Positions 1 to 7,460 of a stretch of 9,208 nucleotides of DNA are shown here, piece after piece. The position numbers were made by a program, and so were the translations under genes. The first letter of the stretch is position 1, and each line of letters begins with the position of its first letter. The notes beneath the pieces are model-generated. The model did not search any database and had not been told where the DNA came from. It saw only the letters and a program-made list of their open reading frames with translations. Source of the DNA: Desulfobacterales bacterium (GTDB lineage: Bacteria > Desulfobacterota > Desulfobacteria > Desulfobacterales > Desulfobacteraceae); NCBI GenBank assembly GCA_022361095.1, contig JAKSBO010000901.1, positions 1-9,208 of the forward strand. The letters run 5' to 3'.

Positions 1-930
1 AATATTGTTGTCTCCCGCAGGGAACTTCTCAACGAACAGATCAAAGAAGAGCGTGCCGCATTCATGAAAGAATTGGCTGAAGGGGATACGGTCCAGGGCA
101 AGGTGATCAAGTTGATGTCCTACGGCGCTTTTATTGAACTTGCCCCCGGCGTGGAAGGCATGGCCCATATTTCCGAATTGAGCTGGTCCAGGGTGGAGAA
201 ACCTGAAGAAGTTGTCCGGGTGGATGATATTCTGCCGGTTAAGGTGTTAAAGATTGAAAAACCCCTTTCAGACTCTCCCAAAATTTCCCTGTCCGTTAAA
301 CAGACCTCGGGCAATCCTTGGGATAACATCGGCACCACGTTCAGCAGCGGAGACCAGGTCAACGGTAAAGTGGTCCGCTTGACCTCTTTCGGGGCCTTTG
401 TGGAGATCGCCCCCGGCATTGACGGCCTGGTTCATATATCTGAAATGAGCCATGTGAAACGGGTACTGAGACCCGAGGACGAGGTGAGCGTTGGTGAGAA
501 TGTCCAGGTGAGGATTAAAGCCATTGACATGGACAGCAAGCGGATCTCCTTGAGTATGAAAGATGCGGCTGGCGACCCCTGGACCGGTGTTTTGGCCAAA
601 TATCCCGTGGGCAGTGTGGTGGATGCTACCCTGGAGAAAAAAGAGGGCTTTGGACTGTTTATCCGGCTGGAACCCGGTATTACAGGCTTGATGCCCATGT
701 CAAACCTGCGCCAGTCCGCAAATGCAGGGAAAATTGAGGGCCTGAAACCCGGGGATGAAGTACAGGTTCTGGTTCTGGAAGTGGACGAAGATAACCGGCG
801 TATGACACTGGCTCCCCCGGACCAGAAATCATCCGGAAATTGGAAGCAGTTTGCAAAAAGTAACAAAAGCGGTTCTTCTTTCGGGTCTATGGAAAGTATT
901 TTGCGCGCAGCACTGGAAAAAAAGAAATAG
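1..930 (+). CDS. S1-domain RNA-binding protein (30S ribosomal protein S1-type), 5' end outside window
   Basis: The frame is open from base 1, so the 309 visible residues are the C-terminal part of a longer protein. The first residues read [13 protein letters not shown], the usual linker that follows an S1 domain in ribosomal protein S1-like proteins, so at least one more S1 repeat probably lies upstream. Three OB-fold S1 repeats are visible, at about residues 26-100, 115-188 and 200-272. The first two carry the typical YGAFIEL/FGAFVEI and [16 protein letters not shown] signatures followed by ISLSVK/ISLSMK. The third ([23 protein letters not shown]) is more divergent. The protein should bind single-stranded RNA, perhaps at the ribosome. 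With repeats joined by short GNPW/GDPW linkers it resembles the shorter S1 paralogue of deltaproteobacteria rather than the six-repeat RpsA, so I give no symbol. The ATG at 64 lies inside the protein and is not the start. Confidence 0.9.
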   Translation, partial: NIVVSRRELLNEQIKEERAAFMKELAEGDTVQGKVIKLMSYGAFIELAPGVEGMAHISELSWSRVEKPEEVVRVDDILPVKVLKIEKPLSDSPKISLSVKQTSGNPWDNIGTTFSSGDQVNGKVVRLTSFGAFVEIAPGIDGLVHISEMSHVKRVLRPEDEVSVGENVQVRIKAIDMDSKRISLSMKDAAGDPWTGVLAKYPVGSVVDATLEKKEGFGLFIRLEPGITGLMPMSNLRQSANAGKIEGLKPGDEVQVLVLEVDEDNRRMTLAPPDQKSSGNWKQFAKSNKSGSSFGSMESILRAALEKKK

Positions 931-959
931 AGAGACTATCTTCTCCTGTTTTTAGCCAC

Positions 960-1805
960 ATGTCTGCAATGTTTATCACCGACTTTGACGGTACGCTGCT
1001 CACGGATCACGGGCGTATCCGCGGCAGGGATATGGATACCCTGGCCGGGTTGAGGGGTGCCGGTGTAATCACGGTCATTGCCACAGGGCGCAGCCTTTAT
1101 TCCTTCAGGCGCGCCCTTGGGCATATAGGGCTCGCCCCGGAAGATCTGCCCCTGGATTATCTGATTTTTTCCACGGGTGCCGGTGTCATGGCCTGGCCCG
1201 GGAATAAACTGATTCGTTCCTGTTCCATCCCTAAAGACGGGGTTTTAGAGATTTCAGCCTGTTTTGATCGTTATGGCTTTGATTATATGATCCACAAAGC
1301 CATTCCCGATACCTCGCATTTTTTATTTAAGTTTAATTCCGGTAATAATCCGGACTTTTTGCATCGAATGGCCATGTATTCGGATTTGGGTACGCCTTTG
1401 GATGCGAACACCACGATTTATGATCTCTCCACTGAGGTCCTGGCCATTGTGCCCGATGGATTGACCCGGCATCAACTGGGCGTGCTTCGTCGTGAACTGT
1501 CCGGATTCAGCGTGATTAAAGCGACCTCTCCTTTGGATCATAAATCTTCATGGATAGAGGTATTTTCTTCCGGGGTAAACAAAAGTGCGTCATCCCGATG
1601 GCTGGCCCGGCATTTGGGGATCGGCAGGGAAATGGTCACTGCCGTGGGAAACGATTACAATGACGAAGATCTTTTGGACTGGGCAGGGCAGGGCTTTTTG
1701 ATGGATAACAGCCCAAAGTCCCTGAAAAAGAAGTTTTTGTGTTCAGGCTCCAACAATGAATGCGGGGTGAGCCGGGCGGCAAAGTCGGCAGGATTTCTAA
1801 AATGA
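960..1805 (+). CDS. HAD-superfamily phosphatase, Cof-like (type IIB cap)
   Basis: This is a 281-residue protein with all four HAD motifs. Motif I is DFDGT, with nucleophile D8 and acid/base D10. Motif II is ATGRS, with T42. Motif III is the lysine K208 in GVNKSAS. Motif IV is GNDYNDEDLL, with D232 and D236 for Mg2+. The region between motifs II and III (about 85-190) fits the alpha/beta cap of Cof/SPP-type HADs, which hydrolyse small cytosolic phosphomonoesters such as sugar phosphates or phosphorylated cofactors. The actual substrate cannot be read from the sequence. The gene begins 29 bp after the S1 gene on the same strand with no visible terminator between, so co-transcription is likely. 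The start is not certain: no convincing Shine-Dalgarno precedes the ATG at 960 or the in-frame ATG at 969. The stop overlaps the convergent regulator gene by 9 bp. Confidence 0.88.
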   Translation: MSAMFITDFDGTLLTDHGRIRGRDMDTLAGLRGAGVITVIATGRSLYSFRRALGHIGLAPEDLPLDYLIFSTGAGVMAWPGNKLIRSCSIPKDGVLEISACFDRYGFDYMIHKAIPDTSHFLFKFNSGNNPDFLHRMAMYSDLGTPLDANTTIYDLSTEVLAIVPDGLTRHQLGVLRRELSGFSVIKATSPLDHKSSWIEVFSSGVNKSASSRWLARHLGIGREMVTAVGNDYNDEDLLDWAGQGFLMDNSPKSLKKKFLCSGSNNECGVSRAAKSAGFLK

Positions 1806-2804
1806 GCTTTCCTCCGGGTCATCTTCGGTTTCGTTAAGATTTATGTCCGGGTAAAGTTTTTCGCAGCAAGCGGGGCAGATGCCGTGGGAAAATATCAAAT
1901 GATCAAAAACTTTTTCAATATCTGCCCACTGGTTATCCTCTCCCCTGATTTTTTTGCAGCTGGCACAGATGGCAACGGCATGCTCGGGTATCTTCTGGGG
2001 GGATTTAATGAATTGTTCATATTGACGCTGCAGTTTAATGCGCCGGGATATGTCCCGGGCCATGATAATGGTGCCGGTGAAGGTCTGATCTTTGCCTTGG
2101 TTGATGGGGCTGCAGGTTAATTCGACATGCACGATGCTTTCGTTTGCATGCACCAGTTGAATTTCATATCTGCTGGCCCCCCCTTTTTTCCGGATTTGGG
2201 TCTGTTGACGTATCGTCTGGAAACTGTCCCGGGTTGAAATTTGCTCAAGGTTCATTGTTATGAGTTTGTCAGCAGGATACCCCATCATTTTACAGAATGC
2301 CGGATTTACAAAGGTTATATTTTCCCGGGCATCTACGGTGAGTACCCCTTCTGCAATTTGTTCGGTAATGGTCCTGTATTGTTTTTCACTTTTTTCCAGC
2401 CGTTCGCTGTACGCTTTGTTTTCAAGGGTTAACCGGCGGTTTTCAAATACTTTTTTTACCACATGAATAATGATGTCCAGATCAATGATGGGCTTGGAAA
2501 TATAATCTTTGGCACCCATTTGAAGGGCCTGGATGACATCCTGCTTTTTGCCGGCACCCGAAATCACGATCATGGGCTGATCCGGGTCGGCTTCGTGGAT
2601 GGTACGCATGACCTCAAGGCCGTCCATGACCGGCATCAGCAGATCCGTGATGACCACGTCCACGTTTTTTTTGAAAAATAGGTCCAGGCCTACGTGGCCG
2701 TTTTCTGCCGTAAAAACCTGGTATCCCTGATCCTCAAATAAATCAGCCAGGCTTTCCCTGATGGAGATTTCATCATCTATAATTAGAAGCGTTTCCTGGT
2801 GCAT
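1797..2804 (-). CDS. Response regulator: REC-PAS protein with C-terminal CxxC...CxxC module
   Basis: This is a 335-residue cytosolic signalling protein. REC domain (about 4-120): acidic pair D10/D11, phospho-acceptor D54 in VITDLLMP, switch residue S82, and conserved K104 in SKP. A short coiled coil (about 122-145) leads to a PAS domain (about 143-255) with typical GVLTVD, ITFVNPAF, MMGY and ARDISRR segments. The C-terminus (278-318) has C280xxC283 and C310xxC313C314 around an SHGICPACCEKLYP stretch. I recognise this as a recurrent small module at the ends of PAS and response-regulator proteins; zinc binding is an inference from the cysteines. There is no histidine-kinase, ATPase, DNA-binding or GGDEF domain, so the output is unknown, perhaps protein-protein contact in a phosphorelay. 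I chose the ATG at 2804, where the REC fold begins; a TTG at 2849 would add 15 unlikely residues. Neither start has a clear Shine-Dalgarno. The gene has its own promoter after pdxJ. Confidence 0.9.
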   Translation of the reverse strand: MHQETLLIIDDEISIRESLADLFEDQGYQVFTAENGHVGLDLFFKKNVDVVITDLLMPVMDGLEVMRTIHEADPDQPMIVISGAGKKQDVIQALQMGAKDYISKPIIDLDIIIHVVKKVFENRRLTLENKAYSERLEKSEKQYRTITEQIAEGVLTVDARENITFVNPAFCKMMGYPADKLITMNLEQISTRDSFQTIRQQTQIRKKGGASRYEIQLVHANESIVHVELTCSPINQGKDQTFTGTIIMARDISRRIKLQRQYEQFIKSPQKIPEHAVAICASCKKIRGEDNQWADIEKVFDHLIFSHGICPACCEKLYPDINLNETEDDPEESSF

Positions 2805-2877
2805 TTTAATAATGTATTCACCGGGGTAGCATTTTTCCGGTACTTTCAAATATTTTTAAATGATTAAGTTAGAAAAA

Positions 2878-2907
2878 ATTATACCAGATCAACGGAGCAA
2901 ATGTAAA
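2878..2907 (-). promoter_or_regulatory. Sigma-70-type promoter for the REC-PAS gene
   Basis: Reading leftward, TTTACA (2907-2902, five of six matches to TTGACA) is followed after exactly 18 bases by a perfect TATAAT (2883-2878). A TGG directly before the -10 box makes an extended -10 (TGn). The -35 box begins on the base after the pdxJ stop codon. Transcription would start near 2871, giving a leader of about 67 nt to the ATG at 2804. This suggests the regulator is expressed on its own as well as, or instead of, by readthrough from pdxJ. Confidence 0.65.
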
Positions 2908-3627
2908 TCACAGATCTTTAATTAATTGAACCATATCCCGGACGGCCGTGTCCATGCCTGCCATGACGGCTTTGGATATGATGGCATGTCCGATACTGTA
3001 TTCAGTGATTTCTGACAATCCCTTGAATTCTTTGATGGATTGGTAACAGATGCCATGTCCGGCATGAACCCCTAAGTTCAGGCGGGCGCCTATTTTTGCT
3101 GCATCCACAATCCTTGAATATTCACTTTCCCTGTCATACGAGGTTGTGGCATCGCAGAATGCACCTGTATGTATTTCAATGGAATCGGCATCAATTTTGT
3201 GGGCCGCTTTGATCTGATCCAGGTCCGGATCTATGAAAATACAGACCTTGATGCCGGCATTTTTCAGGGTGGTTACAGCCTGCCGGATGTGCTCCGTATG
3301 GGTAATTACATCCAGTCCGCCTTCGGTGGTCAGTTCTTCTCTTTTTTCGGGTACCAGGGTGACGGTATCGGGCTTGATGTCCAGGGCAATGCCCAGCATT
3401 TCACTGGTGGCGGCCATTTCAAGAATCAAGCGTGTTTTTATTGTCTGGGAAATCAGCCGGACATCTCTTTCCTGGATGTGGCGGCGGTCCTCCCGCAGAT
3501 GTACCACAACGGCATCTGCTCCGGCGGTCTCTGCGGCCAAAGCGGCCTGGACCGGTTCCGGGTATATGGCGCCTCTTGCCTGGCGCAGGGTTGCCACATG
3601 GTCTACATTCACAGCTAATTCAGCCAT
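2908..3627 (-). CDS. pdxJ: Pyridoxine 5'-phosphate synthase
   Basis: PdxJ condenses 1-deoxy-D-xylulose 5-phosphate with 3-amino-2-oxopropyl phosphate to give pyridoxine 5'-phosphate, the last ring-forming step of the DXP-dependent vitamin B6 pathway. The protein has 239 residues, the normal family length, and forms a single TIM barrel. The N-terminal VNVDHVATLRQARG matches the family start. The other conserved signatures are all present: HLREDRRHI (H43, R45, R48), ILEMA (E70), EIHTG, HAGHG (H191) and SIGHAIISKAV. H43, E70 and H191 correspond to the catalytic residues known in E. coli PdxJ. The start is well supported by AAAGGA at 3640-3635, seven bases before the ATG. It follows ybeY by 28 bp on the same strand and is probably the last gene of the phoH transcript. 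acpS, a frequent partner downstream of pdxJ, is not here. Confidence 0.98.
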   Translation of the reverse strand: MAELAVNVDHVATLRQARGAIYPEPVQAALAAETAGADAVVVHLREDRRHIQERDVRLISQTIKTRLILEMAATSEMLGIALDIKPDTVTLVPEKREELTTEGGLDVITHTEHIRQAVTTLKNAGIKVCIFIDPDLDQIKAAHKIDADSIEIHTGAFCDATTSYDRESEYSRIVDAAKIGARLNLGVHAGHGICYQSIKEFKGLSEITEYSIGHAIISKAVMAGMDTAVRDMVQLIKDL

Positions 3628-3634
3628 ATTAATA

Positions 3635-3640
3635 TCCTTT
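3635..3640 (-). promoter_or_regulatory. Ribosome binding site of pdxJ
   Basis: AAAGGA is seven bases upstream of the pdxJ ATG (3627-3625), in the 28-bp gap after ybeY. It is the clearest Shine-Dalgarno of the leftward cluster and suggests pdxJ is translated independently of ybeY. Confidence 0.75.
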
Positions 3641-3655
3641 CGTTTGGGCTATTTA

Positions 3656-4120
3656 TTAGAACGCGGTCAGATCAGGGTTATTTTCAATACGTCTAAGTAG
3701 TTCCAGGCTCTTTTTTTCCATTTCCAAAGCCTGGGTTTCTCCCAATTCATGATCAAATCCAATCAGATGAAGAATGCCGTGTATCAATAATTGGGACATC
3801 CGTTCATCCGTGGAAATGCCTGCTGCCCGGGCCTCGGCCCTGGCTGTATCAAAGGAGATCACCACATCCCCGAGAAGTCCGGGGGTGATGTCTGAGAATT
3901 CCCCCTCCTGCATGGGAAAAGAGAGCACATTGGTGGGCGCGTCTTTGCCCCGGTATGCCCGGTTCAGCTCCCTGACCTGGGCATCATCGGAAATCACAAT
4001 GGAAATTTCGTGGTTATCACAACCCAAGGCGCTTAAGATCTGTTCGGTCTTTTTGTGCAGGGGTGCCGTTGGCAGCCTCTCCTCTTGCTGGTTGTCTATC
4101 AGTATCTTTAGGTTTTCCAT
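3656..4120 (-). CDS. ybeY: rRNA maturation endoribonuclease YbeY
   Basis: YbeY is a zinc-dependent single-strand endoribonuclease needed for 16S rRNA 3'-end maturation and ribosome quality control. This protein has 154 residues, typical for the family. The zinc site is complete: H114, H118 and H124 in LLIHGILHLIGFDHE. The conserved stretch NRAYRGKDAPTNVLSFP (about 53-69, including R57) and LLGDVVIS (82-89) are also present. The ATG at 4120 is chosen because MENLKILIDNQQ is the normal family N-terminus and AGGA (4132-4129) lies eight bases upstream. A TTG at 4177 would add a basic, low-complexity 19-residue extension and is unlikely. The first 104 bases lie inside the 3' end of pgpH in another reading frame, an unusually long overlap that implies translational coupling. 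Confidence 0.97.
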   Translation of the reverse strand: MENLKILIDNQQEERLPTAPLHKKTEQILSALGCDNHEISIVISDDAQVRELNRAYRGKDAPTNVLSFPMQEGEFSDITPGLLGDVVISFDTARAEARAAGISTDERMSQLLIHGILHLIGFDHELGETQALEMEKKSLELLRRIENNPDLTAF

Positions 4121-6449
4121 TTTTCTTGTCCTGCTTTTTGTCTTGCTTTTTATCTTGGGCCTTGTCCGTGTACTCAATGCGGCTGTGGTAAATGGACGTT
4201 AAAATGTTATTAAAGCTTTTGGCAATCTGGTGCAGGTCTTTTAGCGTCATTTCGCACTCTTCGAGCTGGCCGTCGGCAAATATGTCATTGATCAGTTCTT
4301 TTACACGACCTTTGATTCGTGATGGGGTAGGGCGTTCAAGTGCCCGGGTCGCGGCCTCCACCACATCCGCCAGCATCACGATGCCCGCCTCCCTTGTCTG
4401 GGGTTTGGGACCCGGATATCTGAAATCATCTTCATTAATGTTTTCATTGCCGGCTTTCAGACTTTTATTATAAAAATATTTTATCAAGGAAGTACCGTGG
4501 TGCTGGATGATGCCTTCCACAATTTCATTACCCAGTTTATATTTCTGGGCAATTTCCACCCCTTTTTTAACATGGCCGATGAGGATCAGCGCGGACATGG
4601 ACGGGGAAAGTTTGTCATGGCGGTTCCGCCCGTCAGACTGATTTTCAATGAAATACATGGTTTTGTCCAGCTTGCCGATGTCATGGTAATATGCCATGAC
4701 CTTGGCTTTCAGGCTGTCCGCATGGATGGCGGATGCCGCAGCTTCGGCAAGGGTTGCCACAATGACACTGTGATTGTAAGTGCCCGGCGCTTCTATCATT
4801 AATTTTTTGATCAGGGGCTGGTCCAGACTTGAAAACTCCAAAAGCTTTGCAGCCGTCGTGTAATTAAACAGGACTTCGATTAACGGGGTGAATCCCACGG
4901 TAAGGATAGCCGCAAATACACCGCCGCCCACGGCCAATGTTACCTGTTTGACCAATACTCCCCAGGGCAGAGCCTCGGAGGGCATGAAAAAACCCAGGGC
5001 AACGGCCAGGCATGCATTGAAAACCGCCAGTTTGAATCCGGCTACAATGAAATGATGACGTTCGTTTCGTTCCTTGATCCAGTAAGCGGCGGTAACACTG
5101 GACAGAAAAAAGAACAAAAAGACCTGGAACCCGCAGCCAAAAGATATGGTGCATAAACTGCAAAGCACCAGTGAGAAAAAGAGAGCAATGTCAAATCCCA
5201 GAAAAATACAGGTGATCATGGCCGCGGCCGGTAACGGCACAACCATGTATATCGCATTGGAGGCAATTCTGCCGGCCATTTCCGAATTTGAGGCGTGGGC
5301 AATGTATACGGCAAGCTCGGTAAATCCAATATAAAGCAAAAGGCCCAGGGTCAAAAAGGCCATGTGTTTATTCATATCCCGGCTAAGTTTTGGATGATCC
5401 TTGAGGTAAAGAAAATAAACCACGATGAGCAACAGGCTGGTAAACATGCAGATACCGGTAATGGTCAAGATCACATCTTTATCTTCGACCTGTTCATTCA
5501 GGGTGTTGAGCTTGACCAGTTTGAGCTCATCAACCCGCTCCCCTTCCCGAATGATCATTTCGCCTGCCTTGATCTGGTACAGGGTGGGTTTGATCTTTGC
5601 CTGGGCTTCCCGGATACGCTTTTTGGTTTCGTTTTTGTTCAGGGTGATATTGGGCCGCAAAAGCCGCTGGCAGATATCCACAACCAGGTTGGCCAGGCTG
5701 TAATTGACACCTTTCAGGATGGGCTGCCCCACAACCCTTACCATGGTCTTGGCCTGGTCCGGCCCGTAAAATACCTTGAGATTGGCCACCACCCGTTCCT
5801 TGTGGGGCTGGATGGTTCTCAGGGTGATTCCTTTTTCTTCCTCAGCCAAAAGAATTTCTTTGTTGCTTACGACCCCGTTGGTCAAAATAGTGCTTATGAT
5901 GGCGCTGAGATATCCCGTGACCTCCTCGGAAAATTTTTCATTGAACAGGATTTGGAATGCGCCTTTGGAGATTTTTATACCCAGTTTTTTTTCAAATTCG
6001 GGCTTCAATGCCAGGGCTGCGGAAAAGGAGATTGCCGGTGATTCAGGTAAGCCGGTCTCCGGCGATTCCGATGACAGGATTTCCTGGGTGTTGTTGTCTG
6101 CGGTTTGAAACATCTTCCGGCCGAAATGCATGGCGGATGCAATGCCGGTGGTGATATTTTTCAACAGGTTGGCATCAAAATCATATACCGTTCTGATGGA
6201 TGTTTCGGCCGAATTCATTTTGGCCAGGTTGGTGGCCTTGTCTTCGATAAAAAAATCTTTGGGTGCCTTAATGTCCCTGCCGGCAATATCCCCTATTTGG
6301 TATTCATAGGATTCGGTGGTGTAGTCTATGGTCTGGGCCAGAGCGAACAGCGTTACGATCAGAAGAAACATTATCGGCGGCAGATACGGGGTGTGTGACA
6401 GAACTTGCCCGGCTTGCTTAAACCAACCCTGGTTACTTGCTTTTTTCAT
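4017..6449 (-). CDS. pgpH: 7TM-HD membrane phosphohydrolase (PgpH/YqfF family, putative c-di-AMP phosphodiesterase)
   Basis: This 810-residue protein has the PgpH architecture: a signal-anchor helix (about 24-41), a large extracytoplasmic 7TM-HDED sensor domain (about 43-325), seven membrane helices (about 327-348, 362-384, 397-416, 418-436, 439-457, 466-488, 500-525) and a cytoplasmic HD domain (about 540-760). The metal site is intact: H560 in NHS, H589-D590 in YYHDIGKL, H626 in GHV, H650-H651 in QHHG and D695 in MLADVVEA. In Listeria and Bacillus, relatives hydrolyse c-di-AMP; that substrate is an inference here, since deltaproteobacterial members are little studied. The C-terminus beyond HSRIEY (residue 760) is an odd lysine- and glutamine-rich tail of about 50 residues, the last part of which overprints ybeY. 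The start overlaps the phoH end by 17 bp with no clear Shine-Dalgarno, pointing to coupling with phoH. Confidence 0.94.
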   Translation of the reverse strand: MKKASNQGWFKQAGQVLSHTPYLPPIMFLLIVTLFALAQTIDYTTESYEYQIGDIAGRDIKAPKDFFIEDKATNLAKMNSAETSIRTVYDFDANLLKNITTGIASAMHFGRKMFQTADNNTQEILSSESPETGLPESPAISFSAALALKPEFEKKLGIKISKGAFQILFNEKFSEEVTGYLSAIISTILTNGVVSNKEILLAEEEKGITLRTIQPHKERVVANLKVFYGPDQAKTMVRVVGQPILKGVNYSLANLVVDICQRLLRPNITLNKNETKKRIREAQAKIKPTLYQIKAGEMIIREGERVDELKLVKLNTLNEQVEDKDVILTITGICMFTSLLLIVVYFLYLKDHPKLSRDMNKHMAFLTLGLLLYIGFTELAVYIAHASNSEMAGRIASNAIYMVVPLPAAAMITCIFLGFDIALFFSLVLCSLCTISFGCGFQVFLFFFLSSVTAAYWIKERNERHHFIVAGFKLAVFNACLAVALGFFMPSEALPWGVLVKQVTLAVGGGVFAAILTVGFTPLIEVLFNYTTAAKLLEFSSLDQPLIKKLMIEAPGTYNHSVIVATLAEAAASAIHADSLKAKVMAYYHDIGKLDKTMYFIENQSDGRNRHDKLSPSMSALILIGHVKKGVEIAQKYKLGNEIVEGIIQHHGTSLIKYFYNKSLKAGNENINEDDFRYPGPKPQTREAGIVMLADVVEAATRALERPTPSRIKGRVKELINDIFADGQLEECEMTLKDLHQIAKSFNNILTSIYHSRIEYTDKAQDKKQDKKQDKKNGKPKDTDRQPARGEAANGTPAQKDRTDLKRLGL
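4122..4157 (-). repeat. 12-bp tandem repeat (3 copies) in the pgpH tail
   Basis: Three imperfect 12-bp units encode QDKK three times in a row (pgpH residues 765-776). They lie just before the ybeY start codon. The last unit has CAG where the two others have CAA. This synonymous change turns AAGA into AGGA and gives ybeY its Shine-Dalgarno sequence. Confidence 0.85.
4129..4132 (-). promoter_or_regulatory. Ribosome binding site of ybeY
   Basis: AGGA lies eight bases before the ATG at 4120, inside the coding sequence of pgpH and within the third 12-bp repeat unit. It decides between the ATG at 4120 and the TTG at 4177, which has no such site. Confidence 0.7.
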
Positions 6450-7374
6450 AAGCGTTTATGATATCGGACACCAACCGGTGTCTGACAACATCTTCCTTTG
6501 AGAATTCTATAAATGAGATCCCCTTTATCCGGGAAAGCAGCTTTCTGGCTTCCACCAGCCCCGATTTTTTTCCTCCGGGCAGGTCTGTCTGGGTAATGTC
6601 ACCAGTAACAATGGCCTTTGAACCGTATCCAATCCGGGTTAAAAACATTTTCATCTGCTGGGAGGTTGTGTTCTGGGCCTCGTCCAGGATGATAAATGCA
6701 TCGTTCAGGGTTCTGCCTCTCATGAATGCAATGGGTGCGATCTCAATAGTTTCCTGCTCAATATATGTCCTGGCTTTTTCAAAATCAAGCATATCATAAA
6801 GGGCATCATACAGCGGCCGCAAATATGGATTTATTTTTTCAGCCAGGTCTCCGGGAAGAAAACCCAAGGCCTCTCCGGCTTCCACCGCAGGACGGGTGAG
6901 AATAATTTTTTTTACATCCCCCTTTGTAAATGCCGCAACGGCCATGGCCATGGCAAGATAGGTTTTGCCGGTGCCCGCAGGACCGATCCCGAAAAGGATG
7001 TCATTGGATTTTATGGCCTCGGTATATGCCAGCTGGGTTGGGGTCCGGGGGGTGATGGGCTTGTTTTTGGCTGTTACCACGATTGTGGTGGTAAAAATTT
7101 TTTTCAAAGGGGTGGCGCGATCCTGCCGGGTCGCATTGATGGCGGCATCCAGAACAGCCGGCGTCATCCGTATCTTTTTTTCCACAAGCTCATAAAGCTG
7201 GCTGAGCAGGTCAATTACGTTGTCTGTTTTTTTTTCTGCACCATTGACTGAAATCGCCCCTCCCCTTGAATTTATTTTGACATCAAAGGCCCGGGCGATT
7301 TTTTCCAGGTTGGTATTGTGGGGCCCAAAGAGTTTTTGGGCAAGGGTAATGTTCTGAAACTCAAGATTTTTCAT
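6433..7374 (-). CDS. phoH: PhoH-family ATPase (PhoH/YbeZ type)
   Basis: This is a 313-residue cytosolic P-loop NTPase of normal length for the PhoH/YbeZ family. An N-terminal KH-like RNA-binding region (about 1-75) precedes the ATPase core. Walker A is GPAGTGKT (131-138) and Walker B is FIILDEAQ with D231-E232. RPAVEAGEALGFLPGD (161-176) and VTGDITQTDLP (256-266) are further family signatures. YbeZ interacts functionally with YbeY in rRNA processing, and the phoH-HD-ybeY order seen here is conserved in many phyla, so a role in RNA metabolism is likely though the biochemical activity is not settled. It is the first gene of the leftward cluster, after a 262-bp divergent spacer. The ATG at 7374 fits the family N-terminus but lacks a recognisable Shine-Dalgarno. 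Its stop codon lies inside the start of pgpH. Confidence 0.97.
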   Translation of the reverse strand: MKNLEFQNITLAQKLFGPHNTNLEKIARAFDVKINSRGGAISVNGAEKKTDNVIDLLSQLYELVEKKIRMTPAVLDAAINATRQDRATPLKKIFTTTIVVTAKNKPITPRTPTQLAYTEAIKSNDILFGIGPAGTGKTYLAMAMAVAAFTKGDVKKIILTRPAVEAGEALGFLPGDLAEKINPYLRPLYDALYDMLDFEKARTYIEQETIEIAPIAFMRGRTLNDAFIILDEAQNTTSQQMKMFLTRIGYGSKAIVTGDITQTDLPGGKKSGLVEARKLLSRIKGISFIEFSKEDVVRHRLVSDIINAYEKSK

Positions 7375-7398
7375 GGGCTATAGGGTGCATTTTATTGG

Positions 7399-7429
7399 TT
7401 TAAAGGTCAATAAAAATCTTGACTGTCAA
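7399..7429 (-). promoter_or_regulatory. Possible promoter of the phoH cluster
   Basis: Reading leftward, a perfect TTGACA (7429-7424) is followed after 19 bases by TTTAAA (7404-7399), which matches four of six bases of the -10 consensus. Transcription would begin about 17 bases before the phoH ATG. The wide spacing and weak -10 make this tentative; some promoter must lie in this spacer because phoH is the first gene of its strand here. Confidence 0.3.
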
Positions 7430-7460
7430 CAGGCCCTGCTGTTATCTGTTTATACTTAGT

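Noticed and set aside
432..866. 144-codon frame on the - strand within the S1 gene
   Set aside because: The + strand encodes clear S1 repeats throughout; the antisense product is serine- and arginine-rich shadow sequence.
2805..2849. Extended start (TTG at 2849) for the REC-PAS gene
   Set aside because: The extra 15 residues precede a REC domain that begins normally at the ATG at 2804, and no Shine-Dalgarno supports the TTG.
3169..3700. Several open frames of 66-155 codons on the + strand opposite pdxJ
   Set aside because: They are antisense shadows of a well-conserved pdxJ, show no family signature and lack ribosome binding sites. The same holds for the long + strand frame at 5295-6041 opposite pgpH.
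4121..4177. Extended start (TTG at 4177) for ybeY
   Set aside because: The extension is a low-complexity basic string produced by reading the 12-bp repeat out of frame. The ATG at 4120 has the family N-terminus and an AGGA at eight bases.
7451..7456. TATACT as a -10 box for cvpA on the + strand
   Set aside because: There is no -35-like hexamer at 16-18 bases. The nearest TTGACT is 26 bases upstream, and the transcript would have to cross the whole 123-bp palindrome.
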